Source of the DNA: Haliscomenobacteraceae bacterium
GTDB taxonomy: Bacteria > Bacteroidota > Bacteroidia > Chitinophagales > Saprospiraceae
Reading direction: 5' to 3'
Length of the DNA stretch: 64,000 bases
Assembly (NCBI GenBank): GCA_947501115.1
Contig: CANMVX010000006.1
Location: forward strand, 61,587 to 125,586
Numbering within the stretch: position 1 is the stretch's first letter; each line of letters starts with the position of its first letter. Below, in pieces: positions 54,167-64,000 of the stretch. The notes below the pieces were generated by a model that saw nothing but the letters and a program-made list of their open reading frames with translations, made no database searches and was not told where the DNA came from. Position numbers and translations under genes: made by a program.

Positions 54167-56104
54167 CTAAAACTTTAGATTTATTCCTCCAGAAATCATG
54201 AACGGAATGCTTTGGTATCCGTAAATATCAAAGAATTTTTTATTGAACAAATTCTGAGCATCAATGAAAAAGGAAACTTTATCACTCATTTTATATGACC
54301 CATATCCATTGAATATTGTGTATGGCTGTAGCACTACATCTGCCTGTTCATAACCTCCTATGTCATATCGTGCACTCAAAGTTTTGCTGCTTATGCTGGC
54401 AAATAGCTTAGTGGATATCTCATAATTTAAGGTTAAGTTCAACGTATGTGCCGGTCTGCGCAATAAATACGGATAAGTAATGGATTCTTTGTTTGTCTCC
54501 CTGTTTTGGGTCAATTCCTGTCCACTTAAATAGGTGTAATTCATATTTAAATGAAAGGATTTAGTTACATCAAAATTCGATTCAAGTTCAAGACCATTTA
54601 CTCGTTGTTCCACAAAATTGAAATACTTAAAGTCCACGAAATTATAGTCTATTCCAGAAGTTATCTGTCTAGAAAAAAAGACGCCTCTAAAAAACGATCG
54701 GGCAGATTTATATTGAGCCCCCACCTCGACATTTATAGCTTCCTCTGGTTTTAAATCCAGATTTCCAGCGTAAAAATCATATAATTGATAAATACTTGGT
54801 ACTTTGTAAGCAGAGGAAATACTTCCCATAATCATCCAATAATCATTACATCGAAAAGAAGGATTGAGCGTAAAAGTAGAATTTACGCCATAAATGGAAT
54901 GTTTATTAAATCTACCCCCTAATTCAAGTTGAAACGGATTTTTATCAGAGGAGTAAAGAATAGAACCGTAAACGGAATATTGGGAAATACGTGAATCTTT
55001 AAATTCATTTTCGAACGGACCAAAAGTGCTGACAGACAGGTATAAACTATTCATAGAAGAGGTACGCAGTTCACTACCCATTATGGCCGTTACGTTTTTT
55101 GAAATTTTGACGTTACCAAACAACTCCGTAAAATCCGAATTTCCGTTCAGAGAATGTGTAGAAAATAGGGGACTTCCTGCACTAAAATCTTTATCGTAAT
55201 ATCTATTATTATTTACCTTTTGATAATTTCCAGTTAGGGAAAACTTACTTTTTTTATAGGTAAATCCAGCGCCTGCAAAGAGCGCCTGATCTTCAGAGAA
55301 AAAATTTCTCGCGTCAGAAAAAGGCCCGTTATCTAAGTCAGTCTTGTAAAATCTGTGTTGGATAAAGGAGTTGAAAGTTAATGTTTTGTTGGGTTGATAG
55401 GCCAGGGATGCGCCAAAATTATTTCCAAATAGGGCATCGGTATCAAAACCTGAGGTGCCCGTACTGTCAAATGCGGAGGAGAATCCGGCACTACTTTGAT
55501 GATTAAAACGGGCAGTGTATTTAAATTTTCCAAGCTTACCCGACGCATTTATATTGCTTTTAAAAATGCCATAATTACCTGCTGTCATATTGGCGTTCAG
55601 GTGAACGAGTTTATCTATATCATTTTTGGTAGTGATTAGATTAATTACACCGCCCAAAGCATCACTCCCATAGAGTGTACCCTGAGCTCCCTTACAAATT
55701 TCAATCCGATCTATTTCATTCACAGAGAGAAGATTAAGATTAAATTCATTGTTAATCATGGAGGGGTCATTCATAGGAATTCCGTCTATTAAAATCAATG
55801 TTCTTCCGCTCGATGCACCTCGGAGAAAAACGGTTTGCGCACTGCCAGGATTATTGAGGGCACCGTTAACAATGAGACCTGCCTGCTCATTTAAAATTTG
55901 CATTACGGTTTTACCAGCATTTTTTTCCAGCTGTTCTTTTGAAATTATAGTTATTATTTTCCCCGTCGTACTTTGTTTTTGTTCCGTTTTATTAGCCGTT
56001 ACGATAACGGGATCAAAAAGGATAGAGGTGAGCGAGTCGAGTTGTGAAAAGACAACAAAAGGAATAGATAAGGCGGTTAAAAAACCAAACATTTTTTTAC
56101 TCAT
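54167..56104 (-). CDS. btuB: BtuB-like TonB-dependent receptor (cobalamin uptake)
   Basis: 645 residues from the ATG at 56104, which opens the signal peptide (MSKKMFGFLTALSIPFVVFSQ); a longer frame to 56152 reaches into the leader and is rejected. The plug (VIVTANKTEQ, ILNEQAGLIVNG, GSAQTVFLRGASSGRTLILIDG, YGSDALGGVINLIT) and barrel match vitamin B12 receptors, which lack the extra N-terminal domain of SusC types. The upstream cobalamin riboswitch supports B12 or a corrinoid as ligand. No btuCDF genes are in view. Confidence 0.88.
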   Translation of the reverse strand: MSKKMFGFLTALSIPFVVFSQLDSLTSILFDPVIVTANKTEQKQSTTGKIITIISKEQLEKNAGKTVMQILNEQAGLIVNGALNNPGSAQTVFLRGASSGRTLILIDGIPMNDPSMINNEFNLNLLSVNEIDRIEICKGAQGTLYGSDALGGVINLITTKNDIDKLVHLNANMTAGNYGIFKSNINASGKLGKFKYTARFNHQSSAGFSSAFDSTGTSGFDTDALFGNNFGASLAYQPNKTLTFNSFIQHRFYKTDLDNGPFSDARNFFSEDQALFAGAGFTYKKSKFSLTGNYQKVNNNRYYDKDFSAGSPLFSTHSLNGNSDFTELFGNVKISKNVTAIMGSELRTSSMNSLYLSVSTFGPFENEFKDSRISQYSVYGSILYSSDKNPFQLELGGRFNKHSIYGVNSTFTLNPSFRCNDYWMIMGSISSAYKVPSIYQLYDFYAGNLDLKPEEAINVEVGAQYKSARSFFRGVFFSRQITSGIDYNFVDFKYFNFVEQRVNGLELESNFDVTKSFHLNMNYTYLSGQELTQNRETNKESITYPYLLRRPAHTLNLTLNYEISTKLFASISSKTLSARYDIGGYEQADVVLQPYTIFNGYGSYKMSDKVSFFIDAQNLFNKKFFDIYGYQSIPFMISGGINLKF

Positions 56105-56221
56105 TGTAATGAAATTTAAGATGACACAATGAGCTCCCGGATAATACAACAAATGAAATATACCTCCCTTCAGAGGTAAACAACACTAGCAGCCTTTCTC
56201 CCGAAAGCTTGAACGCTTTTT

Positions 56222-56402
56222 CAAAAGGCAGGTCTTCTGGCTCATTTTAAAATAGACACCTTCCCATTTGAAAAACAGTGGTGTATCGTCTATTTCTTAT
56301 ATACTTGTTACAGCATATCAAAATTTACAGCTACGGGGATAGCTCCTGATTTGAACAGGATTCCCTTTTAATTCCGCTTGAACGGAAACCAATTGAGCCG
56401 CA
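56222..56402 (-). ncRNA. cobalamin riboswitch
   Basis: On the minus strand the B12 box AGCCAGAAGACCTGCC (56242-56227) is preceded by GGGAAGG and CCACTG, and further upstream by GAGCTATCCCCGTAGCTGTAA and AGGGAATC, all hallmarks of the class I cobalamin aptamer. It lies about 120 bases before the btuB start. High cobalamin should shut off the receptor. Confidence 0.94.
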
Positions 56403-56646
56403 AATCTATTTTTATTTTATGTCAATTTGGTTTTTTTTGAATGGAAAAATATTTAATTATTTAGGGTAATTTTCAAACCTTGATTTTTAAGATTGTCAGG
56501 GTAAAACATTATTTTTTTAGTTTAAACTGTGTAATTATATGGTAAACATACAATATATGAATCTATCGGGTTCAGACACCGAAGCAAAATGACCTGTTTT
56601 AGCTTGTATTGCACAAAAAAAAGTAGGGGGAAACAGATAAGATGGC
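56392..56646 (+). repeat. degenerate duplicate of the katG promoter region and 5' codons
   Basis: This stretch aligns with 59137-59372: both begin ATTGA(G/A)CCGCAAAT and share TTTTTAAGATTGT and TTAAACT, then an ATG and about 37 codons. The first copy has an insertion of about 40 bases. The true katG lies 2.7 kb downstream, with the second propeller-toroid gene in between. Confidence 0.8.
56539..56646 (+). pseudogene. decayed katG 5' fragment
   Basis: From the ATG at 56539 the codons read MVNIQYMNLSGSDTEAK, stop, PVLACIAQKKV, against [29 protein letters not shown] in intact katG. Codon 18 is TGC in katG and TGA here; a second stop appears at codon 34. The match keeps the same numbering through codon 28 and fades after codon 36. 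It cannot make a catalase. Confidence 0.8.
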
Positions 56647-56921
56647 GGCACAAGTGTTCCTGCTGGAATGGAATTACTTTTGTTGATAATCAGTTTTAAT
56701 TTAATTTGATTAAGGAAGGCCCAGGAACTACAACTTCATCAGGAGCTCTCGAAAGATTAGGCCGTTTTTTGAAAATGGGATTGAACTTACATGGAATGTG
56801 GTACGAAATGACTATATTAACAGGTGGAATATCATATCAAGTGCCACTTAAAATTAAAACGTTGGCCTAAAAGATGAGTTGGTATTATGGATTTTTGAAT
56901 GAACTATTAAAATAGTTTAAT
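56647..56921. other. 275-base gap with a short open stretch
   Basis: A frame from about 56711 to 56872 reads without a stop (for example GALERLGRFLKMGLNL and WYEMTILTGGISYQ), but has no ATG at a sensible place. It may be a gene remnant carried with the insertion next to it. No promoter for the gene at 56922 is clear; an A/T inverted repeat (ACTATTAAAATAGT) lies just before it. Confidence 0.35.
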
Positions 56922-59069
56922 ATGAATTATTGGGTAAGTTTTTTATTGTTTGGAAGTTTCATTATTAGTCCGATGCTCAAATTGAATGGACAAACGGGTG
57001 AAGACAAGTATTTACAAGACATAAAAACTGAAATTACACTTCCTCCCGAAGCAGGAAAAAACGTTATCAAACTTTTTTTAGCAAATCAAAGTGTGATTGC
57101 AGTTACCACAGATGGTGTTTTCCGCCACCGCAATGGTCAGTGGAGCGGTAAGCCAAATGGCACAGATTGGAGGACGGCAACCATTGATAAACAGGAAAAT
57201 GTCTGGCTGGCTACCACGAACTTTATTCAAAAGGAAAATTCTAGCGAAAAACTTACTTTACCGGAATCATCAAAAAACGACACCATTTTATGTTTGTTTT
57301 GGGAAGACGAGAAAACACTGAATGTAGGAACTACCGGCGGTTTGCTCATCTGGAACGGCCAATGGAACATTCAGCTTGAAATAAAGGTTAGGGTAAATTC
57401 GATTGCCTCTGATGCACAAAAACAACTTTGGGTTGCTACAAACAATGGGCTTTGGCGGCGTTCGGCGGGCAAATGGGTAAACATGGATGAAACCATGATG
57501 GACCCTGGAAATGGACGTACTTATTTTGCCCTTCTGCAACAAAAGGAGGGCTCTGAAATTTTGCTGAGCACGCCTTATTCAGTGGGATGTATTTCTGAAA
57601 CCGGTAACCACTGGGTGTTACGCGCTGCCGACGGACTACCTTACGGCCCTGTAAAAGTCATCGCGCCAGCAGATGGTTCTCTTTGGTTTGGAACCGACAG
57701 AGGGGTCATTAAAAAAGATTCGGCATGGCATTACTACAATGGAAAACGGTGGCTTCCGGATAATAAAGTGAATGATATTCTGCCTTTTGATTCCACAACA
57801 GTCTGGATTGCTACGTCTTACGGAATAAGCCAGATAAAGCAGGTGAAAATGACCTTGGAGCAAAAAGCCGATTCGATGCTTAACATCACTGAACGCCGGC
57901 ACAACCGTCTTGGATTGATAAATCATTCAAAACTGACGATTCCGGGCGATTTGAGCAGTAGCCGGATGGAAAACGAAGATAACGATGGACTTTGGACATC
58001 CTGTTATCTTGCCGCCCAGTGTTTCAGGTATGGTGCAACAAAAAGTCCCGATGCCAGGGACATTTCAGTTCGTACTTTTGATGCACTGGAAAGGCTCGAA
58101 ACCGTAACAGGAATTTCCGGCTATCCAGCACGTTCTTATGCCCAGGCAACAGACAGCGTAAAACAGTCTCGTTCGCCTCACCCTAAATTTTGGCGCTCCT
58201 CGCCTGATGGAAAATGGCAGTGGCTCGACGATACAAGCGCCGACGAAATTGTAGGACACATCTTTTCTATTACACTTTTTCATGACCTGGTTGCTGACCA
58301 AAATCAAAAAGAAAGGGCTAAAAATCTGATAGATAGAATTGTGACTCATATTGTGGATAATAATTTTCACATGATAGATTTCGATGGAAAGCCCACTCGT
58401 TGGGGAATATGGAATCCCGACTCGCTCAATCACTCAAAAAACTGGATGTTTGAGCGCGGATTGAATTCGCTTCAAATCCTTTCCCACCTGAAAACCGCGA
58501 TACATTTTACAGGTAAGGAAAAATTTGAAAAAGCTTATATCGAACTGATTGAAAAACATGGTTACGCTAAAAATGCTGTTCAGGCAAAAATTCACGGGCC
58601 TTTTGAAACAAGTCATTCCGACGATATTCTCAACTTTTTACCTTATTATAATCTTATCCGGTATTCAGAAAAAGAGGAGAATTTCCCCCTTTATGTTCAA
58701 AGTCTTGAACGTACTTGGAAAGTTGTCCGCCCCGATCGTATGCCGGTTTGGAATCTAATGGCCAGTGTGCTGCTTAAAAAAGATTGCGATGTAAAGGTAG
58801 TTATTGAAGAACTTGAACAATACCCGCTCGATTTAATTAACTGGACAATGGAAAATAGTCACCGCTGGGATTTGCAGCACGATTTACTGGCAGGTAGGTT
58901 TAATGTAAATCAGGCAGTAAAACCGGTGCCAACGCCCGAAAGTAACGTGTGGCGATGGAATAACAATCCGCGGCAGATGGATTCAGGATCGGGAGGCACA
59001 AGGGAAGAAGACGGCTCCTATTTTTTGTTTGCGTATTGGATGGGGCGATATTATGGTTTACTTAAATAA
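56922..59069 (+). CDS. secreted propeller-toroid protein, copy 2
   Basis: 715 residues with a signal peptide (VSFLLFGSFIISPMLKLNGQ). It shares the whole architecture with the product at 48380: propeller repeats (LWFGTDRGVIKK, YYNGKRWLPDNKVN) up to about 320, then a helical domain with NEDNDGLWTS (near 350), TSADEIVGHIFSI, MIDFDGKPTRWGIWNP, YPLDLINWTMENSH and a closing YWMGRYYG. The acidic DE pair before GH and the DGKPT loop are candidate catalytic or binding residues. Its codons look richer in G/C than the flanks by eye. It lies in a segment flanked by duplicated katG leader sequence. Confidence 0.78.
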   Translation: MNYWVSFLLFGSFIISPMLKLNGQTGEDKYLQDIKTEITLPPEAGKNVIKLFLANQSVIAVTTDGVFRHRNGQWSGKPNGTDWRTATIDKQENVWLATTNFIQKENSSEKLTLPESSKNDTILCLFWEDEKTLNVGTTGGLLIWNGQWNIQLEIKVRVNSIASDAQKQLWVATNNGLWRRSAGKWVNMDETMMDPGNGRTYFALLQQKEGSEILLSTPYSVGCISETGNHWVLRAADGLPYGPVKVIAPADGSLWFGTDRGVIKKDSAWHYYNGKRWLPDNKVNDILPFDSTTVWIATSYGISQIKQVKMTLEQKADSMLNITERRHNRLGLINHSKLTIPGDLSSSRMENEDNDGLWTSCYLAAQCFRYGATKSPDARDISVRTFDALERLETVTGISGYPARSYAQATDSVKQSRSPHPKFWRSSPDGKWQWLDDTSADEIVGHIFSITLFHDLVADQNQKERAKNLIDRIVTHIVDNNFHMIDFDGKPTRWGIWNPDSLNHSKNWMFERGLNSLQILSHLKTAIHFTGKEKFEKAYIELIEKHGYAKNAVQAKIHGPFETSHSDDILNFLPYYNLIRYSEKEENFPLYVQSLERTWKVVRPDRMPVWNLMASVLLKKDCDVKVVIEELEQYPLDLINWTMENSHRWDLQHDLLAGRFNVNQAVKPVPTPESNVWRWNNNPRQMDSGSGGTREEDGSYFLFAYWMGRYYGLLK

Positions 59070-59213
59070 TTAATTACTCATTTTTGCAGTCTTTTTATCC
59101 AGCGCCCATCTTAAAATATCAAATACCTTACTCATCATTGAACCGCAAATTATTTTTATTTACATTCAATTATGGTTATTTTCAACCATTCATTTTTAAG
59201 ATTGTTATCATGA

Positions 59214-61490
<2,277 letters not shown>

Positions 61491-61515
61491 TCAAATAAGT
61501 TATATTTTGTTAAAG

Positions 61516-61547
61516 GAGGCTGTCTAAAAAGGTAGCCTCTTTTTTTT
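61516..61547 (+). terminator. intrinsic terminator after katG
   Basis: GAGGCT (61516-61521) and AGCCTC (61534-61539) form the stem, followed by eight T. The sequence GAGGCTGTCTAAA is shared with the terminator at 50608, 11 kb away. Confidence 0.85.
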
Positions 61548-61768
61548 GGTTTTATAGGTAAAATTTACCCTACCACCTGGTTTTGAATCACGGATTTTAA
61601 GGATTATGGGATTTCACGGATTATATTATTCCATTATTGTAGGGGCGAATAGCATTCGTTTTCTCATGATCCAGGTGTATTTCCCTATTGTCGAAACAAT
61701 AGAACCCCACCATCAGGTCATCCATCCCATTAGGTTTCAATATAAATTTACCCCTAACGCCTGGTTTT

Positions 61769-62001
61769 GAATCACGGATTTTAAGGATTACTGGATTTCA
61801 CGGATGATAGGAGAGGACGTCTTCGTTTCTTGTATGATGTTTATTCGTAGAGTATTACTTTATACCCTTCTTTTCGCCGATGCGTAACGCATCGGCGAAA
61901 GGTTTGGAAATGAAAGTACCATTTAATAACAACCTCCCCACTCAAACCGGGGACGTTATGGTTAAACAGTGAAATCCTGAAATCCCTTAAATCCGTGATT
62001 C
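61769..62001. repeat. foldback element, copy B1 (variant arms, 233 bp)
   Basis: The left arm is GAATCACGGATTTTAAGGAT, and the right arm is its inverted counterpart ending ...CCTTAAATCCGTGATTC. Both arms carry the CACGGATTTTAAGG variant rather than the CAGGATTTACAGG type. The central hairpin has GCCGATGCG / CGCATCGGC extended by TTTC / GAAA (61873-61900). Confidence 0.78.
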
Positions 62002-62086
62002 AAACAACTGGCTGCTGCGCACATAGTTTCCAACGAAGATTAGGAGTGTTGCTTGCTTTTGTGGAATGTTTCCAGTAACTAATTCT

Positions 62087-62297
62087 GAATCAGGATTTAC
62101 AAGATTTTCAGGATTACTGATGACGTCTTCGGTTTTAGCGCAATGGTTATTCGTAGAGTATTACTTTATACCCTTTTTTCGCCGATGCGTTACGCATCGG
62201 CGAAAGGCTTGGCAATGAAAGCACCATTTAATAACAACCTCTCCACTCAAACCGGAGACGTTATCATAAATCCTGAGAATCCTGTAAATCCTGATTC
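62087..62297. repeat. foldback element, copy B2 (211 bp)
   Basis: Left arm GAATCAGGATTTACAAGATT; right arm ending ...CCTGTAAATCCTGATTC. The length agrees with copies A1 and A2. The central hairpin (62178-62205) has the TTTC / GAAA extension of copy B1 but loop TTA in place of TAA. Confidence 0.8.
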
Positions 62298-62719
62298 AAA
62301 AACTAGTAGCTGCTGCGCGCATAATTTCCAACGAAGATTGAGGAGTTGCTTGCTTTTTTGGGATAGGATGTTCTGTAAATAATTTTTGAATCACGGATTT
62401 TAAGGATTTATAGGATTTCACGGATTATGGATAACCTCTTCGTTTTTAAGATAGGGGTAATTATGAATGGTTACTTTTTACACGCCTATTCACAGATGCA
62501 AAAAAGCATCAATTTTTTTTAGTGTTCACTTTAATAGCATATCTTATTAATCAAAAAAATCAAAAAAATCAAAGTTCAGACAGGATCTGCATATTCAAAT
62601 AAAGGTCAACATTTTCCCTTTCCATCCATTTGGGGGGCTATTTTGAACAAATTCCTTTAAATTCGTCGAATTTAAAGGGATTTGTGGGTCTGTTTTAATG
62701 CTGAAACTTTAAATCCAAA

Positions 62720-62727
62720 TAGTTTTG
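62720..62727 (+). promoter_or_regulatory. -7 box upstream of the right-edge surface protein
   Basis: TAGTTTTG fits TAnnTTTG and lies 17 bases before the ATG at 62745. No convincing -33 TTTG stands at the right spacing. Confidence 0.35.
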
Positions 62728-62744
62728 TAACACAAAGGAATTAG

Positions 62745-64000
62745 ATGGTTTTTAGTTATCTGCAATTTTTTAATATTACTTCCACAAATTCACCTTCATC
62801 AGACATACAATGGGTATGTTTGTTGACAGGTGATATATCCACCGGGTATTCCTTTGAATCATGGTCTGAATGGTCTTTTTCACTAAAAGAATATACTTCC
62901 TTTAAATATTGGATTATTTCAACAATAGGCTTACTATTATTCCTTTTGTGTGTAATGTCTCCGGCTTCTTTAATAGCCCAGGACACCACGATGGTGAGTG
63001 CTGTTTCTTCAGGAGGAAGTTTAGAGAACACTGGAAATGGATCGATTGAATTTTCCTTCGGACAACTGCTTTATGCCAATGAAATAGCGGGTTCTTATCA
63101 TGTAAATCAAGGTATCCAACAACCATCTATCTACGAACTGACTTCGTCTGTGTCCTCCCTCTCCTGCGATAATTATATGCTAGATAATACGGTGTTGTTA
63201 AAGGGGGAAATATATAATGGCGTAGTCATTTTACCTTATCTAGGTGGAAATGGCGCTAATTATCTGGGACTAAATATACCTTCTTCTTTGGTTAATGGTC
63301 TGACAATGACCTTGCCAACAGGTAAATTAGCGAAAGGCAATGGCTCCATTGAATTGGTGCTTAAAGGGGTGCCTGCCGACACGGGGATTGCCCTGTTTAA
63401 TCTGGTTTTTGGAACTAAATCCTGTCCCATTAGCCTTCGCGTATATAGTCCCCAACCTGAATTATCTGTTTTGCTTTGTGATAACTTTTCTTTGTTTCCC
63501 TCAGCAGTGGGGAAAAATTTGGATTATTCCGGAGAAGTGAGTATCACCTATTCAGGGGGAAATAACGTAAAAACAGCGCCTGTTTCGTTGTCTTCCCAAG
63601 GGGTTAACGGACTTGTTTTAAAAGCGGATTCCCTTTTGTTGAATCAGACGGGTGGCGTACTAAAATATACGCTGCTTGGAAAACCTGGCAGTGCAGGTAC
63701 CGCCCTTTTTTCACTTAAGATTGGCGGAAAAGCATGTGAGGTATCTGTGAAGGTGCTGGATAGCAAAATGATTAAAGTGAGTGATTATTTCTCTCCAAAT
63801 GGCGACGGCGTCAATGATTACTGGTCCATTCCGGAACTGGATCTGCTGCCCGATTCCAGGGTATTTATTTTTGACAGATTCGGTCGGGTGTTGGTGGAGT
63901 ATGCCGGAACTGCTTTCCGTTGGGATGGATTGATTAACAATATCCCCGCTCCGGTAGATTCCTACTGGTACCTCGTAAAATTAAATGACATCGAAACGTT
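62745..64000 (+). CDS. type IX-secreted protein with gliding-motility C-terminal domain, 3' end cut by the window
   Basis: An open frame from the ATG at 62745 to the right edge, 418 codons visible, without any stop. Residues 1-55 are a polar, aromatic leader (MVFSYLQFFNITSTN...). A good signal peptide follows at about 56-78 (WIISTIGLLLFLLCVMSPASLIAQ in outline), so the real start may be later, but no other ATG or GTG fits in frame. The body has Ser/Gly-rich beta segments. From about residue 343 the CHU_C domain appears: VSDYFSPNGDGVNDYW, FDRFGRVLVEY, DSYWYLVKL. It is probably a surface protein. Confidence 0.8.
   Translation, partial: MVFSYLQFFNITSTNSPSSDIQWVCLLTGDISTGYSFESWSEWSFSLKEYTSFKYWIISTIGLLLFLLCVMSPASLIAQDTTMVSAVSSGGSLENTGNGSIEFSFGQLLYANEIAGSYHVNQGIQQPSIYELTSSVSSLSCDNYMLDNTVLLKGEIYNGVVILPYLGGNGANYLGLNIPSSLVNGLTMTLPTGKLAKGNGSIELVLKGVPADTGIALFNLVFGTKSCPISLRVYSPQPELSVLLCDNFSLFPSAVGKNLDYSGEVSITYSGGNNVKTAPVSLSSQGVNGLVLKADSLLLNQTGGVLKYTLLGKPGSAGTALFSLKIGGKACEVSVKVLDSKMIKVSDYFSPNGDGVNDYWSIPELDLLPDSRVFIFDRFGRVLVEYAGTAFRWDGLINNIPAPVDSYWYLVKLNDIET

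Larger units (their letters stand above)
61561..62455. repeat. array of foldback repeats, array B
   Basis: Second cluster of the same family as at 10.6-11.3 kb. Left arms start at 61585 (half copy), 61769, 62087 and 62388 (half copy), so the spacing is 184, 318 and 301 bases. The spacer motif GCTGCTGCGC recurs near 62010 and 62312. A direct repeat of about 45 bases (AAATTTACCC...) stands at 61561 and 61744. No gene of coding quality is seen in this 1.2-kb gap after katG. Confidence 0.82.

Noticed and set aside
56105..56152. N-terminal extension of the BtuB-like receptor
   Set aside because: It runs into the leader near the riboswitch; the ATG at 56104 begins a normal signal peptide.
62756..63126. 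Two minus-strand frames at the right end
   Set aside because: They are antisense to a clear plus-strand open frame that carries a signal peptide and a type IX C-terminal domain.

Overview
This window comes from a low-GC member of the Bacteroidota. The evidence is a SusC/SusD pair, further TonB-dependent receptors, three surface proteins with the gliding-motility/type IX secretion C-terminal domain, promoters with the TAnnTTTG -7 box, and a tmRNA whose tag reads GENNYALAA. Large repeat-rich type IX proteins beginning with a THNRAGEI-like motif point loosely to Saprospiria, Cytophagia or Chitinophagia; this placement is inference.

Left part (1-16 kb). A tightly packed minus-strand operon (7854 to 150) encodes a flavin monooxygenase, an enoyl-CoA-reductase-like SDR, a long-chain acyl-CoA ligase, a class 3 aldehyde dehydrogenase, a second SDR, two small membrane proteins and a Gfo/Idh/MocA oxidoreductase. 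It looks like a lipid or aldehyde oxidation pathway. A plus-strand M14 peptidase follows, then an array of foldback repeats (10.6-11.3 kb), riboflavin synthase, a type IX secreted protein and the rhamnose genes rfbD-rfbC.

Middle (16-36.5 kb). The GTPases Der and Era come first. A TPP riboswitch then precedes a TonB-dependent receptor, presumably for thiamin or a precursor. A 2011-residue surface protein with about sixteen Cys-containing repeats is followed directly by purC. After that come a metal-binding-like lipoprotein, a three-gene unit (dapA-like, DUF1801, DUF3472), a saccharopine-dehydrogenase-like enzyme, a NYN/cold-shock fusion and the tmRNA gene ssrA.

Right part (36.5-64 kb). This is the accessory region. 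It holds an ORF6N protein with a phospholipase-D-like C-terminus, a GH3 enzyme, a DUF4143 ATPase, and a hipB whose hipA partner is reduced to a 56-codon stump. A glycan-utilisation locus follows: AraC regulator, SusC, SusD, a propeller-toroid protein, a membrane protein, an SGNH hydrolase and a lipoprotein. Next come a cobalamin-riboswitch-controlled BtuB-like receptor, a second propeller-toroid protein and katG. A decayed copy of the katG promoter and first codons lies upstream of the second propeller-toroid gene, recording a duplication or insertion. After katG the foldback repeats return, and a type IX secreted protein runs off the right edge.

Most notable are the roughly 212-bp foldback elements, with matching arms and a compensatory change in the central hairpin; the two paralogous propeller-toroid proteins linked to the SusCD locus; the katG 5-prime duplication; and the broken hipBA module.
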